From the NCBI RefSeq assembly GCF_024139115.2, contig NW_026942891.1, positions 248,001-312,000 on the forward strand: 64,000 nucleotides of DNA, given 5' to 3'. The position numbers and the translations under genes were made by a program. The stretch is from Armigeres subalbatus. Taxonomy: Eukaryota > Arthropoda > Insecta > Diptera > Culicidae. The notes under the pieces were generated by a model. The model made no database searches, was not told where the DNA came from, and worked only from the letters and a program-made list of their open reading frames with translations. Below, in pieces: positions 11,201 to 23,200 of the stretch (position 1 is the first letter of the stretch; every line of letters starts with the position of its first letter).

Positions 11201-14200
11201 CCTCCTGAGCGAAAAAACTCACCGCTTGCACATTTGTTGCTTGCTTGACCTTCGCTTGAGGATGATTATTCCGACCACCGCTACCTGTCCTGCCACTGGA
11301 AGGGCCGCTTTCGTCCTGCTTATCTTTTGCTGCATGCCACTTTCTGCAGTCCTTCTTGAAGTGTCCGGGTTTCTTGCAAAAGAAGCATGTTTTGTCTTTG
11401 CTTACATTTTGCGTCTTCAAAACATGTTCGCCTCCGGCCAACTTCCCTTCTCGAGCCAAACGTCGCTGATACTCGTCAACCAATTTTGACCGAACGAGCT
11501 CCATTGTGATGTCTTCGTCTGGTCGTGCCTCCAAAGCCGACGCGAGATGGTGGTACGACTCAGGTACACTGCGCAACACCATTGCAACTTGCATTTTTTC
11601 TTGTAACTCCAGCCCGGCATTCTGTACACGCTCGAACAAAGTGTCCATCTCCAGCAGGTGTTTTTCTACATCGCCCCCTTCCGAGAGCTTCGCATCCAAC
11701 AACCGGATCAGCTGTGATAGCTGTGATGTAACCGTCGATTTTTCGTGGTATGCTTTCAAAGCATCCCACACTGTAACTGCACTAGTACAGTCCTTGATTA
11801 CCGGGTACTGGCTCTGCTCCAAGCGCAATCCGATTGTAGACCGCGCCTTCTTGTCGGCTTTCCCCTAATCCACTGTTTCAGGTTGCGGCTTTGGCTCCTC
11901 AATAACATGCCAAAGGTCTTCGCGCACGAGGAACATTTCCATTTGAAATTTCCATGTCGCGTAATTCGTGTTGTTGAGCTTCCCTAGCGAAAACTTTCCT
12001 GCATCCGCCATTTTGCTCCCGATCGGCAACTTTCCGCCGAGCGCACCACACTACCGCCGCACCAAATAAAACACGCCGAACCGACGACCAATAAATTCCG
12101 ATTTTTCCGAACAACCGCTACACTATTTCACGATCCGCGACTGGGCCTATAACCTGTAGGAAGGATTATGACCAACGAAAGGATTTTCTCCCGCAGCGAA
12201 ATAAAAACTAGCGTGGGGAACGTGAAAATATACTCGATTGAAAAACACGTCTTTATTAGAGATGAAAGTAGCTTGAACAAAAAAGTATATAAAAAACAAC
12301 ATTCTTCCGGTTTCTCTTCGATGACTGAGTATATATGGTACAGTGTATCTGCGCCCTTAGACTGAACATACCGACAAAAGGTGCTTTTCCAGTGAACATG
12401 CATACAAATAACAATCATTAATTGAAAATGAACTTCATTTTAGGATCTCAGGCCAAAAATGTCCTTAATCGAATTGCTAGATATTTAGATTTTGATCCTT
12501 AAACATGACCATTTTGTATAAAAAAAACAGCGATGGTGTTATAATTATTACACCCCCGGACTTTGAACGCTGATATCTCACTCAGCACATGATCTATCGT
12601 TCACCTTTTTAGCGGTATATTCATTCTTTTGTAGGTGGTCAATCGGCAATCGGGTTTGCTTGTGTTTGATGTTTGCACACTACCGCCATCTGGTTTCCGC
12701 TTAATCACACAGAGTGTATTAAGCACTGGATGATAAAGCTTCCGTGACGATGATTCTGAATGCTTTTGTTCTAAGTATGACGTCTGTTGCTCTGTGGCTC
12801 AGTCATTTCTCGATGGATTTTCATTTTGTTGGGCCATTCGATCAAGGAAGAGTCAACGCAGTTTTGTATTGTTCTGAAAATGTACTGATCTTTTACTATT
12901 TATTACAATATGTCCAGGACTACAAACAAACTTTCGTTTTGGATTTCAAAGCCGCGTTCAATTTTTTTTTGTAAAAAATTATTCAATACCGATCATAAGG
13001 GATCCCTTACTTCAGTTATTTTTTGGATGTATCTTGAAGCGCGGTCCGAAAAAGAAATCAATGAGATTTTTCAAAACTGACTAATTCCTTCTGGACTAAA
13101 CATCTCCAGGACACCATACAAACTTTGATTTTGGATTGCGAAGCCCTGTTTCAACGCGGAGTGTATGGAGTTCTGAAAATGGTCAGTCTGGAAGAAGTTG
13201 ATCGGTATCGAAAATTTTCTAAATTATTACTTCACTAGCTTGTGCTTCAAGATGCAATAAAAAATTAACTAAAGTTTGGAGTCTCCGGTCCGCCTCTATT
13301 AACGTCCATGCTTCATGTCCATAAAGGGCCACTGGTAGAATCAAAGTTTTGTATAGAGCAAATATCGTTTCCGTATGCATATTGCGGGACCTAAAATGGT
13401 TACGTAATCCGTAAAAGGCCCTATTCGTAGCAGCAATACGTCTTTTAACTTCCCGGGAAACGTCATTGTCACATGTCACAAGCGTTCCAAGGTAAACAAA
13501 ATCTTCAAAAACTTCAAACACATCCCGATCAAGCACTACCTCAGCACCAACACCACTAGGTCTTCATCAATCTCTACCTGCCACCATGTACTTTGTCTTG
13601 GTAAAGTTAATGGTTAGGCCTATCCTCGCCATCTCCCTCTTCAGTGGGACAAAAGCCTCCACTACTGCTCTGCGATCGATTCCATTAAGGTCGATGTCGT
13701 CCTTTGCACGCCAGATCTCCTAATAGCGCCTTCGAGTGCAATGTTGAACAATAAATTCGAAAGTGCATCACCCTGCTTCAATCCGTCTAAGGTCACAAAC
13801 GAGGTTGACACTTCGTCTGCAATCCGAATACTTGATTTCAAGCCATCCAGCGTTGCACGTATCAGTCTAATCAGTTTCGCCGGAAAACCATGTCCGAATA
13901 TTATCTGCCACACCTCATTTCTTTCCACTGAATCGTACGCTGCTTTGAAATCAATGAACAGATAGTGAGTCTGCAAGTTGTAATCCCGGAATTTATCAAG
14001 AATCATCCGCAGGCTAAACATCTGATCCGTCGTTGATCGGCCCTCAAGCGGCCTCAGTCTGTGAAACAGGATATGCGACAGGATTTTTTATGCCGAGTTG
14101 AGAAGGGTGGGCCCTCTGTAATTGGCACACTCTAGTCTGTGCCCTTTCTTATAGATTGAGCATATGAGGCCATCCAATCAGCCAGCCAGCAGGCAGTTCT

Positions 14201-17200
14201 TTGTCCTCCCATATTTTCTGGATAATGTGGTGGATTGATTGACGCAGCTACTCACTTTCGTGTTTGAGAAGCTCGACCGGGATCTCGTCCTTCCCAGCAG
14301 CTTTACAGTTTTTCAACTCGTTTATAGCCTTCTTTACCTCGTCCAGCATTGCACATTGGTCCAGGAAGGAGACAAAGTGGTAATAAGTTTTTCAAGCCGA
14401 AAATAGCAGAGATAGAAAAAAAAACTTTGTTCTACAAAGTTGCTCCTAACGGTAAGGGGCTTATTAAGATTTTCATAAAAATTAGGGTGGGCCACATTTG
14501 AAAAAAATTAAAAATTAAGCTTTTTCATTTGCAGAGATACGGGTATACAATGTTCCGCGAAGCTGTAGTTCAGCCAGATTCCAAGAATTTTGCTCAAAAA
14601 ATTATTTCTGTAGCTCTTAAATTGACTGATTTAGAGCAATTTTCCCAAGTTTATTTAGGGTGACCCTTTAAAAACCAGTTTTTTTTGCTCTAACTTTTTT
14701 GTTTCAAATTTCTCAGCAATGTGATGTTCAGACCACATGCCAGACCACATTTTGTGCTTTGCAGGGCGCAACTTATCATGGGCTCAACGTTGCCATATCT
14801 TATGCGGATCAAAAGTTATTGAGGTTTTTCTTCGAAAAAAACGTTTTCTTCTAACGGCTGTATCTATGAATGGCGCTAACATTTTTTCAATCTGTTTTCT
14901 CGACCTTATTCTACTACTTCCAGGCTTCATTTCAGGGTATTCGAATCGAGGGGGTAATTGAAATTAACCCCATATTATTGCAATGAAAAATTACCGTTTT
15001 TTCATTTACAAGCACTGATTTGCTATTTTTAGTTGTTTTTCTTCCATGGCTTACTTCGTGATGTGGCAAACGCCACACCATTTTGTTATAGAGCCTGAGC
15101 AGAAGCTTATATCTTGAAAACAGCAGTTCTTATGAACTTGATATGAATAAGAGATAACATGACAAAAAATAATAACAAAAATTAATATCCAAAATAAATA
15201 CTTCAGGCATAACATTATCAGATATTTTAATACAAAACGAAAAATAATTATGTTTTGCCGTTGATTTTGTAATAACAAACTATGTTATGCCTTGAATATT
15301 TTGTATATTACTTTTTGTGATTCATATCTTATACAACGTGAGTAATTCTCGCAGAGACCGGGCCACTATTTGCACGAGGTCTTTGAAAATGCCCAAATTT
15401 ATGTTAATTCGAATGCTTTCGGCAAGTTTATTAGGGATCCGAGTTTATTTTTTCAGAAAGATGGACCCCTTGTTAGTTTTAGATGAAATCACTTTTATGG
15501 ACCCCTCGATTATTGTCAATTCTTGATTCACCAAAATTGTCATAACTCCAACATTTCTCGACCGATCTTAGGGATCAGTATATCGTTGGAAAGAGAAAGA
15601 GTGTATCCTAAATTTGCAATAATAAAAATGGGGCAGCCATATTGGATTTGGTATTGGATTAAAGTTTTGAGCCTTCCAAATAAATTACTGTTGTAGATTT
15701 ATTTTATTTATCATCAGACTAAGGCCGGAGTGGCCTGTGCTGCACATAAAAGACTTCTCCATTCAGCTCGGTTCATGGCTGCACTTTGCCAACCACGCAG
15801 TCTGCGGAGGGTCCGCAAGTCGTCCTCCACCTGATCGATCCACCTTGCCCGCTGTGCACCTCGCCTTCTTGTTCCCGTCGGATCGTTGTCGAGAACCATT
15901 TTCACCGGATTACTGTCCGACATTCTGGCTACGTGCCCGGCCCACCGCAGTCTTCGCGGTGTGAACGATGGATGGTTCTCCCAACAGCTGATGCAACTCG
16001 TGATTCATTCGCCTCCTCCACGTACCGTCCGCCATCTGCAACCCACCATAGATGGTACGCAACACTTTCCTTTCGAAAACTCCCAGTGCGCGTTGGTCCT
16101 CCACGAGCATCGTCCAGGTCTCGTGTCCGTAGAGAACTACCGGTCTTATAAGCGTTTTGTAGATAGTCAGTTTGGTACGGCGGCGAACTCTATTCGATCG
16201 GAGCGTCTTGCGGAGTCCATAGTACGTACGATTTCCAGCCACTATGCGTCTCCGAATTTCTCTGCTGGTATCGTTATCGGCGGTCACCAGTGAGCCCAAG
16301 TACACGAATTCTTCAACCACCTCGATTTCGTCACCACCGATACAAACTCGTGGTGGGTGGCTCACATTGACCTCTCTTGAGCCTCTTCCTATCATGTACT
16401 TCGTCTTCGACGTGTTGATGACTAGTCCAATCCGTTTAGCTCCGCTTTTCAGTCTGATGTAGGCTTCCTCCATCCTCTCAAAGTTACGTGCCATGATATC
16501 AATGTCGTCGGCGAAACCAAATAACTGGATGGACTTCGTGAAAATCGTACCACTCGTGTCAATCCCTGCCCTTCGTATTACTCCCTCCAAAGCGATGTTG
16601 AATAGCAGACACGAAAGACCATCACCTTGCCGTAACCCTCTACGGGTTTCGAAGGGACTCGAGAATGCCCCTGAAACTCGAACTACGCACATCACCCGAT
16701 CCATCGTCGCCTTGATCAACCGTATCAGTTTATCCGGAAATCCGTTTTCGTGCATTAGCTGCCATAGCTGGTCCCGATCGATTGTATCATATGCTGCTTT
16801 GAAGTCGATAAATAGATGATGTGTGGGCACGTTGTATTCGCGGCATTTCTGCAATACCTGACGTATGGCGAACACCTGGTCTGTGGTAGAGCGTTCACCC
16901 ATAAATCCCGCCTGGTACTGCCCCACGAACTCTCTCGCAATTGGTGTTAGTCGACGGCATAAAATTTGGGAGAGTACCTTGTAGGCGGCGTTCAGCAATG
17001 TGATTGCGCGGTAGTTGCTACAATCCAGCTTATCGCCATTTTTGTAGATGGGACACACGACACCTTCCATCCACTCCTGCGGCAGAACCTCATCCTCCCA
17101 AACCTTGGTAATGACCCAGTGCAGCGCTCTAGCCAGTGCTTCACCACCGTGTTTAAACAGCTCTCCTGGTAGTTGGTCAACTCCAGGGGCTTTGTTGTTT

Positions 17201-20200
17201 TTCAGCCGGCCGATCTCCTCCTGGATTTCCTGGAGATTCGGAGCCGGAAGTCTTTTCCACACTTTCTGTCCTGTCCAGCAGATTTCCTGCAGCGCTACGA
17301 CATCGAAGTTGCGGGGATGTAATTCATCGTAGATTACCCTATCGCAACCTGCGAAGCCTAGCGACTTGCAGTTCCATGTTCCAAGCTTCCAATCGTGATC
17401 CTTTATTCGTAGCCTAGGTCGTTGCCGATTGTATCGAGTCGTATTATCTTCTATGTCGTTCGTAATAGTTGTTTTTAAAGGCGGCTTATTGGGCCTGCGC
17501 AAACCTCCTGTCTCGTCGGAGGGCCGTCGTGTCAGGGCTGTTTAGCGTCCCACCTAACACCAGGACTTGGGCTTGTGCGCTTTGAGCGGCACACGGTCGC
17601 TTTGGCGGAGCCTACTTGCGGATACATGCAGATTTTTATAGAGGTTTAACAGGGCCCACTGTCAAACCCCACCACATCCTAGGCAGGCGCCACAACTCGC
17701 AGATGGCCTGGGGAGGGATCGTCAAGCCCTTGGACATAGTCCCTGCTGCCCTGCTGTTGTAGATATGCTCTTCATTTTCAAAATATATTTGGCGTAGAAT
17801 AGTGTATGAAATCAATGAACTGATGTCGTAGTCTCATATAAACCATAAAAATAATTTTCTTGCCTCAGATGGGACTTTAAAAAAAATTGGTGAATCGTAC
17901 ATAACTTTTGATAGAAAAAACAGACACCTGAGATTTTTGAACGCAAAGCTCAATATAAGCTAAGCTTTCCATCGATGCAGTGATATTCAAAATCGGTGGT
18001 TGCAAACCTAGCAAAAAAATAGTTTTTAAAAATAAATCCAATATGGCAGCCAAATCAAACATGGCTGCTCCATTGTTATTATTGTAAATTCAGGACACTC
18101 TCCTCCTCTTTCCAACGATATGCTGATCTCTAAGATCGGTTGAGAAATGTTGGAGTTATGACAGTTTTGGTGAGTCGAGAATTGACAAAAATCGAGGGGT
18201 CCATAAAAGTGATTTCGTCTATAACTAACGAGGGGTCCATCTTTCTGAAAAATTTAACTCGGATCCCTAATAAACTCGCCGAAAGCATTCGAATAGCATA
18301 GCATATGTGATTGTACAAATCGTGGGTGGCTATACAATGCTCAATTGAGCAATCTACTGTATATTGTCGCAAATTGGTACTTGGGATTAGTACCTTTTCC
18401 TATACAGTAGCAGTTGTATACCTGGCCACGTCCTTACAATCACGGAAGGAAGGGAAGGAATGTTAGTTCAACATCTACTAGTGAAGATGCAGGGAACCCA
18501 TACTACCTTCATAGATGTCTCGGGAAGGAAAATTTGTGTTAGAGGGAAAGGTGAATAATAGGAAGCTCTATTCAACAATATAGAGCGTTTGTCAATAACA
18601 GTATATGCTGTAAAAATAATAAAATATATTCATCAATTTACTTACGAACCGTCCTAAGGAAAAACAAAACAAAACACAAAATTTCGGCAAATCGCGCGAT
18701 CGTTCTACCGTCCGAAACAAGAGCCAACTCGCACTGAACTCAACTCGCCGAAAGCATTCGAATGATTCGAATGAACATAAATTTGGGCATTTTCAAAGAC
18801 CTCGTGCAAATAGTGGCTCGGTCTCAGCGAGAATTACTCACATGTATAAGATATGAAATAACAAAAAGTAGTATACAAAATAATCAAGGCATCATATGTT
18901 GTTATTACAATATCATAGGCAAAACAGAATTATTTTTCGTTTTGTATTAAAATATCTGATAATGTTATGCCAGAAGTATTTATTTTGGATATTAATTTTT
19001 GTTATTATTTTTGTCATGTTACCTCTTATTCATATCAAGTTCATAAGAACTGCTGTTTTCAAGATATTAGCTTCTGCTCAGGCTCTATAACAAAATGGTG
19101 TGGCGTTTGCCATAACACGAAGTAAACCATGGAAGCAAAACACATAAAAATAGCAAATTAGTGCTTGAAAATGAAAAAAACGGTAATTTTTCATTGCAAT
19201 ATGGCATTTTTGCATTGCAATAAGGGTGTTTATCTACTTTGACAATTAGTGGGAGCCCGTTTGTTTGGTTATTTCGCGCTGAACATTCCAATGAGTCGGA
19301 TCATCAATTCTACCTATTTTACTTTACGGTTTCTAGAGCTTAAGAACAAAGCTTTTCATACGATTTTCAATACGTGTTACTAGATTATTCATAGCATTGC
19401 ATTTTAAACATAAAATGCTGAAGAAAACATGGATTATAAGTAAAACGTTAAAAAAAATATTTTGTGTTTGGATTTAACGGAAAGTTCACGCAGAATCATA
19501 CCAAAACAAAACATAAAATGTAAATAATCGGGCCGCCGCGAAACGTCTCATAATATACCTTATAATATGGGGTTATATCAATTGCCCCCTCGATTTAAAT
19601 ACCCTGAAATGAAGCCTGAAAGTAGTAGAATAAGGTCGAGAAAACAGATTGAAAAAATGTTTGCGCCATTCATAGATACAGCCGTTAGAAGAAAACGTTT
19701 TTTTCGAAGAAAAACCTCTATAACTTTTGATCCGCCTAAGATATGGCAACGTTAAGCCCATGAAAAGTTGCGCCCTGCAAAGCACAAAATGTGGTCTGGC
19801 ATGTGGTCTGAACATCACATCGCTGAGAAATTTGAAACAAAAAAGTTAGAGCAAAAAAACTGTTTTTTTAAGGGTCACCCTAAGGAAAATTGCTCTAAAT
19901 CAGTCAATTTAAGAGCTACAGAAATAGTTTTTTGAGCAAAATTCTTGGAATCTGGTTTAACTACAACTTCGGGAACATTGTATACCCGTATCTCTGCAAA
20001 TGAAAAAGTTTAATTTTTAATTTTTTTTTCAAATGTGGCCCACCCTAATTTTTATGAAAATCTCAATAAGCCCCTTAACGTTAGGAGAAACTCTGTTGAA
20101 CAAAGTTTTTTTTCTATCTCTGCTATTTTCGGCTTGAACAACTCATTACCGCCTTGTATGCTACCTGGACCACTGTGCATTGGTGGTTCCACAGCTTGAC

Positions 20201-23200
20201 CTTTGCCTACTATGTCCATCCTGCTCCTTAAAACACCTACATTTTCACCATTCAACAAATATTCGAAGTGCTCCTTCCACCTGGCTGCCACCATAGTCTT
20301 GTCTGTCAGCAAATTCCCCTCTCGGTCATTCTAGATGGCGGGCACTGGCGCAGTCTTAGGACGTTTTCACCGCTGCTCTATTTTTTTGGTCTAATTTTAT
20401 GACAGTTTCAAAAATATAGACCAACAAAAATAAACCAAATATTTGCCATTTTCACCGGTGTTGTTTTAAAATGAATGTTTTTGTTTTAATGCTTCCGAGA
20501 AACAAAAAAAAAACAAAAAACCACAACCAAGGCGAAGCAACATATATTGAATAAACCGCTGGGAATTCCTCTTGAAGTTCCGCCGGGAATTCCTTCAGGT
20601 TTCTCAAGGAGAATTCCTCCTTAAGTTGCTTTGATAATTCCTCTAGATGTTACTCCAGGAAATCTTCCTAGAAGTACTCCGGGAATTCCTCCTGAAATTC
20701 CACCAGGAGTTCTTCTACGAAATCCTCCGGGAATTACTCCTGGAGTTGGTCTAAGAATTCCTCCCGGAGTTCCTCCTTCAGTTACTTCAAGAATTCCTCT
20801 GAAAATTTCTCCTGGAGTTTGATCAGGTTTCTCCAGGAGTTCCTCTGGGAATACCTCTTGAAGGTAATCCGGGAATTTTACCTGGAGTTAATCTTGGCGT
20901 TCCTCCGGAAACTTCTCCTGGAATTCCTCTAAGATTTTTTCCGGAAATCCCACTTGGAGCTCCTTCGGGAATTCTATCTGGAGTTTTTCCGGGAATTGTT
21001 CTTGGAATTCCTCCGGGAAATTCTCCTGAAGTTCCTACGGGATTTCCTTCTTCAGTTACTCCAAGAATTCCTCTGGAAATTTCTCCTGGAGTTTGCTCAG
21101 GTTTCTCCAGAAGTTCTTTCGGGAATATCTCTTGAAGGTAATCCGGGAATTTGACCTGGAGTTAATTTTAGGCGTTCCTCTGGGAATCCCTCCTGGAGTT
21201 ACTCCGAAAACTCCTCCTGGAGTTCCTCCGGGAATTCCTCTAAGAGTTTCTTTAGAGTTCGTTCAGGTCAAAGAAACTTCAAGAGGAACATTTGGATGAA
21301 CTGCTGGAAGCATTCTAGAAGGAACGCTAAGGGAAATTCCTACAGGAACTCTAGGAGGAATTTCTGTAGGAACTCCAAGAGGAATTCCTGTAGGAACTTC
21401 AGAAAGAATTCCTGTAAGAACTCCAGGAAGAATTCCTGATGGAACTCCAAGAGGAATTCTTCCAGTGAGAACATTCTACTAAAAAAGAGATAAGTAACTT
21501 TTTTCCAGGAGGAATTCTTGAAGGAACTCCAGGAGGAATTCATGGAGAAACTCCAGGAGGAATTCCTGAAGGAACTCCATGAGGAATTGCTTAAGGAACT
21601 CCAGGAGGAGTTCCTGAAGAACTATGAGATTATTTCTTGGATTAATGAGTAATTCCAGGAAGAACTCCAGCAGCAATTTCTGGCTGAACTCAAAGGAGGA
21701 ATCCCCGGAGGAACTCCAGGAAAAAATCCTGAAGGAGCTCAAGGAGGAATTCCTAAAGGAACTCCAGTAGGAATTCCTGAAGGAACTCCAGGAAGAATTC
21801 CTGGAACTTTCTAAAGGAACTCCAGGAGGAATTCCTGAAGAAATCCATTTCTAGAGGAATTTCAAGAGAAATTCGTGGAGGAACACCAAAAGAAATTCCT
21901 GTAAGAAATCCAAGAAAAATTCCTGGAGGAATTTCAAGAGAATTTCCTGGAGGAGCTTCAGGATGTATATCTTGATGACTCCTGCAGGAATTCCTGAAGG
22001 AACTCGAGTCATCCCTGGAAGAACTTCAGAAGCAATTCCTAGAGGAACTTACGGAGCAATTCCTGGAGGAACTTCAGGAGCATTTCCTGGAGGAACTTCA
22101 GGAGCAATTCCTGGATTAACTTCAGGAGCAATTCATGAAGGAACTCCAGGAGAACTTCCTGGAGAAACTCTAATAGGAATTCCTGGAAAAACTCCTGGAG
22201 GAATTCCTAGAAGAACTCTAGGATGAATTGCTGGAAAAATTCCAGGAGGAATTTCTGGAAGATCTTCAGTAGTTATCCTGGAGAAATTCTAAGAGAAAAT
22301 CCTGGAGAAATTTCTAGGACTTATTTCAGGAAGAACTTCACGAGTACTTCCAGGAGATATTCCTAGACAAACTCCAGGAAGAAATCGTGGAACTCCTTAA
22401 AGATCTTTTAAAGGAATTGGGGGTATCTAAAAGGAATTCCTGGAGAAATTCTTGGTAGAAACTCGGAAAGGATTCCCGTCGGCATCCCGAAAGAATAACC
22501 GTCCGAATCTCGAAAGGATTTTCGTCGTAATCACGAAAGGATTGCAATCGAAATTCCAAAAGTGTTCCCGCCGGAATCTCGAAGGATTCCCGTCGTAATC
22601 TCGAAGGATTCCCGTTGTAATTTTGAAAGAATTCCCGTCGGAATCCCGAAAGGATTTTCGTCGGAATCACGAAAGGATTCCCGTCAAAATCCCCAAAAGA
22701 TTTCCGTCCGAATCCCTTATGGATTCCTATTAGGATCCCCAAAGGACTCCCGTCAGAATTCCCAGAAGCTTCCCGTCGGAATCCTCTGATAATTTCCGTC
22801 AGAATCCCTAACGAACTCTTGTGTGATTTCCCAAAAATCCGGAATCGCGAAAGAATTCCCGTCGGTATCTTGAAAGGACTCCCGTCTGAATCTCCAAAGA
22901 ATTTCCCTCGGAATCCTAAAAGGATTTCCGTTGGAATACCAAAAGGGTTCCCGTCGGAATCCTGAAAGGGCTCTCTTCGGAATCCCGAAAGAATTCCTGT
23001 CTGAATCCAGAAAGGATTCTCGTCGTCATATCGAAAGGTTTCCCGTCGGAATCCCAAAAGATTCTTAATGGATTCCTATCGGAATCCCCAATGAAAAAGT
23101 ATTCCTCCAAAGAACGCCCGTCAAAATACCCAGAAGCTCCCCGTCAGAATCCTCAAAAACTCTTGTCGGAATTCCCTAAAGATTAATTCCTTAAAGATTC

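Larger units (their letters stand above)
5888..12376 (-). mobile_element. Ty1/copia LTR retrotransposon
   Basis: Complete minus-strand element flanked by the 5-bp TSD AAAGG (5883-5887 and 12377-12381). It has a 222-bp 5' LTR (12155-12376, TGTCGG...CCTACA on the minus strand) and a 3' LTR that is split by a DNA element. The polypurine tract GAGGAGGAG lies next to the 3' LTR, and the primer-binding site lies next to the 5' LTR. The LTRs differ at only two bases by eye, suggesting a recent insertion. The gag-pol frame nevertheless has a stop and a frameshift. Confidence 0.92.
5634..12550. mobile_element. Foldback MITE split by a copia element
   Basis: The left segment 5634-5803 (AATAATTATAACATTATCGC...) is inverted at about 12382-12550, including 'ttttatacaaaatggtcatg' and 'gattgttatttgtatgcatg'. 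Removing the copia element (5888-12376) and one AAAGG leaves a foldback of about 430 bp. Its loop holds a smaller palindrome (tataaagccac...gtggtagctttata, about 5818-5870). No coding capacity. Confidence 0.7.
14352..20177. mobile_element. Transib-like foldback element 1 with >1.2-kb inverted arms
   Basis: Flanked by CATTG (14347-14351 and 20178-20182). The left end is CACATTGGTCCAGG and the inverted right end CACAGTGGTCCAGG. The arms (14352 to about 15655, and about 18040-20177) are inverse copies; shared blocks include the 'agccgaaaatagcagagatag' region and the 'ccatattgga' inner end. CACWRTG ends with 5-bp TSDs are the hallmark of Transib transposons. No transposase is seen. It was later hit by an RTE copy (15699-17753) and a 447-bp insert (18295-18741). 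Confidence 0.75.

Noticed and set aside
12744..12974. 76-codon plus ORF in the intron
   Set aside because: Hydrophobic but with no signal, domain or splice support. Probably chance in AT-rich DNA.
20631..23110. Many ORFs of 60-239 codons rich in [16 protein letters not shown] or FRRESFGDSDG patterns
   Set aside because: They are translations of 23-24-bp tandem repeats, whose unit length being near a multiple of three keeps frames open. No gene context.
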